DNA of 7,987 bases, from contig JAHWIA010000035.1 of NCBI GenBank assembly GCA_019322855.1, forward strand, positions 1-7,987, given 5' to 3'. Source of the stretch: Candidatus Woesearchaeota archaeon (GTDB taxonomy: Archaea; Nanobdellota; Nanobdellia; Woesearchaeales; WJKV01). A program made the translations under genes and the position numbers. Below, one piece after another: positions 4,118-7,987 of the stretch; positions within the stretch are counted from its first letter, which is position 1; each line of letters opens with the position of its first letter. The notes beneath the pieces are model-generated. The model did not search any database. It saw only the letters and a program-made list of their open reading frames with translations, and had not been told where the DNA came from.

Positions 4118-5902
4118 ATGGCTGAAAAAAAAGAGGTTGTAGAGGGTAACATCCCCAAAGAGGCTAAAGAGAAATTAGATAAGCTGAAAAAGAAATTAGA
4201 CAGTTTCAAAAAAGAAGTTCTCAGCAAGTTTGATGAATATGTGATGAGCATTGGTCTTCTTCCTCCTTCTAAAGAAGACAAGGAAAAAAAGGAAATCAAT
4301 ATTGTTATCCTGATCAATGACAGCGACAGCACTAAGATGTCAAAGTATGAATTGAAAGATAAATTATCTGCGATCATCGGGAATCTTGCAAAAGAGACAG
4401 ATCCTAACTTCAAGCCGCAGACAGTCATACTTAGTGAGTTATGGGGATCATGCTATGACGGCAAGTTTGATCTATTAGAACTTTTTGCAATGTCTGCGCC
4501 TGTGTATGACACTGGCATGCTTGCAGGACTGAAGATTGCGCACCTGCACAAGACAATGGTTCTGAAGAAGTTTGAGAAGTATGTCGTTGCTTATGTTCTT
4601 TGGGGAAGTCTTGCAAGAGGAGAGCCGAGGCCTGAGAGCGACATTGACATTGGCATTGTGATAGATGATACTGATGTCAAGAAGATGTCAAGGGCAGAAT
4701 TAAAAGATAAGTTAAGAGCGATCATAATAGGCATGGGAATAGAAGCAGGCGAAATGACTGGAATAAAAAATAAACTTAATGTCAATATCTACATCCTTAC
4801 TGACATGTGGGAATCCATCAAGGACGCGGTTCCTGTGATCTTCACTTTATTGAGGGATGGTGTTCCTTTATTCGACAGGGGAATCTTCATGCCATGGAAG
4901 TATCTTCTGAAGATGGGAAAGATACGGCCGTCGCCAGAAGCAATAGACATGTTCATGAGCAGCGGGGAGCAGTTGGTAAACAAGGTAAAGTTCAAACTTG
5001 TAGGTCTGGTTGAATCTGACATATATTGGGCAACACTCACACCGTCACAGGCAGCATTGATGTTATATGGTGTTCCTCCTCCGACTCCTGCAGAGACTGT
5101 CAATCTATTGAACGAGATCTTTGTGAGGAAAGAAAAGATGCTCGAGCCGAGTTATGTTGAGATAATGAAGAAGATAAGGGATTATTACAAAGGCATAGAG
5201 CACGGCGACATAAAAGAGATCAGTGGAAAAGAAGTTGATGAACTCCTGTCTGATGCTGACAAGTATCTGAAACGATTGAAAAGATTGTTCAAGCAGATAG
5301 AAAAGACAAGAGAAGAAGAGAATGTGCTCGAATTGTATGAGACAATACTCACTGTCAGCAGGGATTGCCTAAAGACAGAAGGAGTAAAAGAGGTTGAAGA
5401 AGCAGACTTGCTTAAGGTCTTCAAAAAGGAATTGATTGACAAGGGAAAGATTCCTGACAAATTCTTAAGAATAATGAAGGACATAATAAAAGCGAAAAAG
5501 GATTATGAAGCTAATAAACTTACAAAGACAGAAGTAGAGAAAGCACAGAAGGACGGCCGTCTTCTTGTGCGCGTCCTGGTCGAGTACATGCAGAGGAAGA
5601 GAGGGATGGAGCTTGAACGGACAAAGATCAGGGTGAAATACGGAACAAAGTTCGGTGAAATAACTTTGTTAGAGAATACAGCTTTCATTGTTCCCGACAT
5701 TGATGCAGAAGAAAAAGAATTCCTAAAAGCAAGGATAAAGCCTGATGGTAGCTTGGCAAAAGAAGAAAAATCAAGCATTGAAGAATACGAAGAAGCATTG
5801 TCAAAAATAAAGATACCAAAGAAAGTCTTTATCAAAGAACCTGTTTTTGAAGATTTGAAACGAATCTTTGGAAAGGATGTTGAGATTCTTGTGAGTTTCT
5901 GA
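4118..5902 (+). CDS. Tandem nucleotidyltransferase-fold protein with an inactive first unit and helical C-terminal half
   Basis: A 594-residue cytosolic protein. Residues ~150-265 form a nucleotidyltransferase of the Pol beta / MNT type: GS at 163-164 in WGSLARGEPRPESDIDIGIV, with D175 and D177 as metal ligands. Residues ~32-148 are a diverged copy: KFDEYV versus KFEKYV, INIVILINDSD versus IDIGIVIDDTD, MSKYELKDKLSAII versus MSRAELKDKLRAII, and VYDTGM versus LFDRGI. In that copy the GS motif has become LLPP and DxD has become ExN, so it is a pseudo-domain. Residues ~270-520 are mostly helical and charged (SQAALMLYGVPPPTP at 310-324, KKIRDYYKGIEHGD at 351-364), suggesting HEPN-like partner helices, though R354 to H362 is not the standard RX4-6H. 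A compact last part spans ~515-594. Proteins of this plan seem common in Woesearchaeota-type genomes (from memory). It may transfer a nucleotide to protein or RNA; the substrate is unknown. Confidence 0.75.
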   Translation: MAEKKEVVEGNIPKEAKEKLDKLKKKLDSFKKEVLSKFDEYVMSIGLLPPSKEDKEKKEINIVILINDSDSTKMSKYELKDKLSAIIGNLAKETDPNFKPQTVILSELWGSCYDGKFDLLELFAMSAPVYDTGMLAGLKIAHLHKTMVLKKFEKYVVAYVLWGSLARGEPRPESDIDIGIVIDDTDVKKMSRAELKDKLRAIIIGMGIEAGEMTGIKNKLNVNIYILTDMWESIKDAVPVIFTLLRDGVPLFDRGIFMPWKYLLKMGKIRPSPEAIDMFMSSGEQLVNKVKFKLVGLVESDIYWATLTPSQAALMLYGVPPPTPAETVNLLNEIFVRKEKMLEPSYVEIMKKIRDYYKGIEHGDIKEISGKEVDELLSDADKYLKRLKRLFKQIEKTREEENVLELYETILTVSRDCLKTEGVKEVEEADLLKVFKKELIDKGKIPDKFLRIMKDIIKAKKDYEANKLTKTEVEKAQKDGRLLVRVLVEYMQRKRGMELERTKIRVKYGTKFGEITLLENTAFIVPDIDAEEKEFLKARIKPDGSLAKEEKSSIEEYEEALSKIKIPKKVFIKEPVFEDLKRIFGKDVEILVSF

Positions 5903-5920
5903 TTCTGATTTTTAAAATTC
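5903..5920. terminator. Bidirectional T/A-rich stop between convergent genes
   Basis: The whole 18-nt gap between two convergent stop codons. It contains TTTTTAAAA, giving a T run on each strand, so both transcripts may end here. Confidence 0.4.
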
Positions 5921-7855
5921 TTACCTATACTTTCTTAACTGTTCATCAACACGTTTCCTTGTCATTTTCAAGGTTCCGTTGCTGATGTATTTGTGGTCCT
6001 TTGTTCTCAGGCCTTTCAATGCATCTGCCAACAAACCTTCCATTGCTCTTGCGCCTGTTGAATCTTCTGCAGCGTATTCTGCAATTCTTTCTATCGCATC
6101 ATTCTCAAACAACAGCTTGATTCCGTAAGACTTGAAAAGTTTTTTCTCGCCTTCCAATGCAGAGCCCGGTGCTTTCAGTATCCTTGCATAATCATTCTTT
6201 GTCAATTTGTTCAATTCAACAACATACGGCAGCCGGCCAATGAACTCTCCTTTGAATCCGTAAGCTCTCAGTACGTCTGCATTAACTCTTCGTCTTCCGT
6301 TCTTTTTTCCGCCTAATTTCTGGTCGAGTTTGCAGTAATTGTCAATGCCTTCGAACGCACCTCCGCACACGAACAGGATATTGCTCGTGTCTATCGGTCC
6401 GTGTTTTGTTTCCTTGATTTCTCCGGCGAGCACTGTGAGCAGTTCGTTCTGTATATCATCCCCTTTGATGTCTCTTCTATCTCCATTGCTCTGTTTTCTG
6501 ATCTTGTCGATCTCGTCCAGATAAACAATGCCTTTTTCAGCAGCACTGATGTCTCCGCCTGCATTGCTGATCAATTCTTCTAGAATACTGACTACATCCC
6601 CGCCGACATAACCTGAAGCAGTCTTGTCCTGCATTGAGACTTCTGCAAAAGGCACGTTAAGGACCTTGTCTGCGATAGTCCTTGCAAGATATGTCTTGCC
6701 AGAACCAGTAGGTCCTACCAAAAGAATGTTTTTCTTTCGCGCGATCTTCCTGTCTTCATCACTCATCTGCATCCTCTGATAATGATCGCAGATGGCTTCT
6801 GAAAGTGTCAAGGTCGCACTGGTCTGTCCTATGACATGCTTATCTAATATCTTTTTTACTGTCTTATAATTCTTGAAATCAATACTCTTGTCTTTTTTCT
6901 CATCAGGATTGAAGGTCTTTCCTTTTCCAGGCCTGTTTCCTATTGGTGTTGTCTTTTTGTTCTGTTTCTTTTTCCTTATCTCTGCCAACAGGTCGTTCAA
7001 TGATTTATCACTGCTGCCTATCCTGTGCCTGAACTGAAGTTCAAGTCCAATGACCGGTCTTTCGTCAACCAAATCATTTTCAGTAAGCGCGATTTCTTGA
7101 TATTTGTATAAATCATCTGAACTGTCGTTCATAAAAATCCTGCTTGCTTTCTGCGGTGCAAGAAGCATTGTCTCATTAGGCAAGGTCATGCCTTTTTTCT
7201 TTGCAAGTGCAGAATAAACCTTTTCTATTCTTTTCAAGAAATCAACAAGCTTACCCATCCTGTATCCTTCCCTATCTAATGAAGCTCCATATTTAGGTGC
7301 GTTCGCTTTTTCCGGCACTACAGATTCTGAAGCTACGGACATTACTGCTGCATCATTTTTTGATCTTTTGAAGCCAAACCTTTTTGCTCTTTCTTCTTCT
7401 TTCTTTGCGCGCCCGAAAATGTCAGTTACCTTGTCGTTCGCAACATTTATCGCAATCTCATAACCGAGCTTTCCTTTTTGGTAATATGGTTTTATAGAAA
7501 TGTTCAAGTCATCGAATATCCTAGAATCTGTTCCAGCATCAAGAGCCTCTTCCAATGGCAGTAATCTTAGTTTGCTTTTTGCAAGCTTCCACCAGGTTCT
7601 CCAGTCCAGAAAATTGAAATCAAAGATGGGCTGTGTCCTGATATAAGCTGCAGCTCCTTGATCATTGATCTTCACGACCTGTTCCTGGACAAGTTCTGAA
7701 AGATTGCGCATGCCTCCATTCCTTTCTAAGCCTGGCACAGAATCTGCTAACCTGTCCTGCAGTTCTGGATGAAAATAGTACAGCGTGTCCTTGTGGAACC
7801 CGCTCATCTCATCGAGCCCATTATTGTTAACATTTACTAATCCTAGCTTAACCAT
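5921..7855 (-). CDS. ClpX-like AAA+ unfoldase with a long unrecognised N-terminal region
   Basis: A 644-residue ATPase counted from the ATG at 7855. Residues ~330-640 follow bacterial ClpX closely: KTVKKILDKHVIGQ, Walker A GPTGSGKT (381-388), pore loop GYVG (415-418), Walker B VYLDEIDK (D447, E448), FVCGGAF, EFIGRLP with Arg finger R541, and sensor 2 TGAR (R603). It should form an ATP-driven ring that threads proteins. Three differences stand out. The N-terminal Cys4 zinc domain is absent. The segment between GGAF and EFIGR is ~16 residues shorter than in E. coli ClpX and lacks the IGF tripeptide that docks on ClpP. Residues 1-~325 match nothing I recognise (Trp-rich block at 82-89, charged linker at ~295-325). 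It therefore probably works without ClpP, as a remodelling factor or with another protease. A TTG eight codons upstream (7879) is possible but would overlap the TATA box. ClpX is rare in archaea, so ancient transfer from bacteria is likely. Confidence 0.85.
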   Translation of the reverse strand: MVKLGLVNVNNNGLDEMSGFHKDTLYYFHPELQDRLADSVPGLERNGGMRNLSELVQEQVVKINDQGAAAYIRTQPIFDFNFLDWRTWWKLAKSKLRLLPLEEALDAGTDSRIFDDLNISIKPYYQKGKLGYEIAINVANDKVTDIFGRAKKEEERAKRFGFKRSKNDAAVMSVASESVVPEKANAPKYGASLDREGYRMGKLVDFLKRIEKVYSALAKKKGMTLPNETMLLAPQKASRIFMNDSSDDLYKYQEIALTENDLVDERPVIGLELQFRHRIGSSDKSLNDLLAEIRKKKQNKKTTPIGNRPGKGKTFNPDEKKDKSIDFKNYKTVKKILDKHVIGQTSATLTLSEAICDHYQRMQMSDEDRKIARKKNILLVGPTGSGKTYLARTIADKVLNVPFAEVSMQDKTASGYVGGDVVSILEELISNAGGDISAAEKGIVYLDEIDKIRKQSNGDRRDIKGDDIQNELLTVLAGEIKETKHGPIDTSNILFVCGGAFEGIDNYCKLDQKLGGKKNGRRRVNADVLRAYGFKGEFIGRLPYVVELNKLTKNDYARILKAPGSALEGEKKLFKSYGIKLLFENDAIERIAEYAAEDSTGARAMEGLLADALKGLRTKDHKYISNGTLKMTRKRVDEQLRKYR

Positions 7856-7859
7856 TGTA

Positions 7860-7919
7860 ATATAGAAAATAGCAAGCAATAGATATATTACTGATGTCTA
7901 TTAGTTATATTTTCTATAT
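7860..7919. repeat. 11-bp inverted repeat flanking the ClpX-like promoter
   Basis: ATATAGAAAAT (7860-7870) and its exact complement ATTTTCTATAT (7909-7919) sit 38 nt apart on either side of the TATA box at 7881-7890. The inner arm overlies the predicted start point and the outer arm lies upstream of the TATA box. The outer arm also overlaps a 12-bp palindrome, TTCTATATAGAA (7912-7923). The arrangement suits a repressor binding both arms, but the region is very AT-rich and chance is possible. Confidence 0.4.
7881..7890 (-). promoter_or_regulatory. TATA box of the ClpX-like gene
   Basis: Minus-strand TAATATATCT is centred ~31 nt before the ATG at 7855, so the mRNA would be leaderless or have only a few leader bases. 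No ribosome site is present before the ATG. Confidence 0.55.
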
Positions 7920-7947
7920 AGAATATTTTAGAACTATTAAACCAGAC

Positions 7948-7987
7948 TTAGAAGCCAAGATCTCCAAAGGTCAATGTTTCTGGCAAG
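7948..7987 (-). CDS. Probable last 12 codons of an upstream minus-strand gene
   Basis: From the window edge one minus-strand frame reads LPETLTFGDLGF and then TAA. The residues look protein-like, and base composition changes from GC-moderate here to very AT-rich beyond the stop, as at a gene end. It would lie 92 nt upstream of the ClpX-like start in the same direction. The rival reading is the start of a divergent plus-strand gene at ATG 7894, open to the window end, but its first codons fall in the AT-rich spacer. No family can be recognised from 12 residues. Confidence 0.4.
   Translation of the reverse strand, partial: LPETLTFGDLGF

Noticed and set aside
7856..7879. TTG at 7879 as start of the ClpX-like gene, adding eight residues
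   Set aside because: It lies directly beside the TATA box, upstream of the expected transcription start, and has no ribosome site; ATG at 7855 fits better.
7894..7987. Divergent plus-strand ORF starting at ATG 7894 and open to the window end
   Set aside because: Its first 17 codons lie in a very AT-rich spacer within the opposing promoter and inverted repeats. The minus-strand C-terminal reading of 7948-7987 is more protein-like. Not excluded.
1..7987. tRNA, rRNA or large structured RNA genes
   Set aside because: The spacers of this window (largest 259 and 190 nt) were read for cloverleaf arms, conserved tRNA loops and GC-rich structured blocks; none were seen.

Overview
This window looks like archaeal DNA, most likely from a DPANN-type lineage such as Woesearchaeota or Pacearchaeota; the lineage is inferred from gene content and not proven. 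Three starts (3349, 4118 and, on the minus strand, 7855) lie about 27-31 nt downstream of a TATA-like box and have no Shine-Dalgarno sequence, which is the layout of archaeal leaderless mRNAs. The DHH gene instead has a TATA box plus a short GGGTGA-type ribosome site. Spacers are short and AT-rich, and convergent gene ends are separated by only 14 and 18 nt of T/A-rich sequence.

Layout. (1) 2-1461, plus strand: the 3' end of a class-II aminoacyl-tRNA-synthetase-like amino acid ligase overlaps by ATGA the start of a lipoprotein that resembles LivK-type substrate-binding proteins. (2) 1476-1949, minus strand: a small DUF4234-like membrane protein, convergent with (1). (3) 1950-2084: a divergent promoter region with a TATA box for each side and a 13-bp palindrome. 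(4) 2085-3089, plus strand: a compact DHH/DHHA1 phosphoesterase, followed by two tiny overlapping candidate ORFs. (5) 3349-3927, plus strand: a soluble protein carrying two zf-HC2/ZAS-like zinc modules, a fold best known from bacterial anti-sigma factors. (6) 3928-4117: a 190-nt spacer with an exact 21-bp direct repeat at 90-bp spacing, each copy sitting 16-17 nt upstream of a TATA-like element, plus palindromes. (7) 4118-5902, plus strand: a 594-residue protein with two tandem nucleotidyltransferase-fold units, the first of which has lost its catalytic motif, and a long helical C-terminal half. (8) 5921-7855, minus strand: a ClpX-like AAA+ unfoldase with a large unrecognised N-terminal region, no zinc-binding domain and no ClpP-docking loop. 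(9) 7856-7987: its promoter region with inverted repeats, and probably the last codons of another minus-strand gene.

No single pathway ties the genes together. The block 3349-5902 (double zinc-module protein, repeat-bearing promoter, nucleotidyltransferase with pseudo-domain) next to a convergent ClpX-like unfoldase is the least explained part and the best candidate for undescribed biology. That these genes work together is speculation: they are separate transcription units. No rRNA, tRNA, CRISPR array or insertion sequence was seen.
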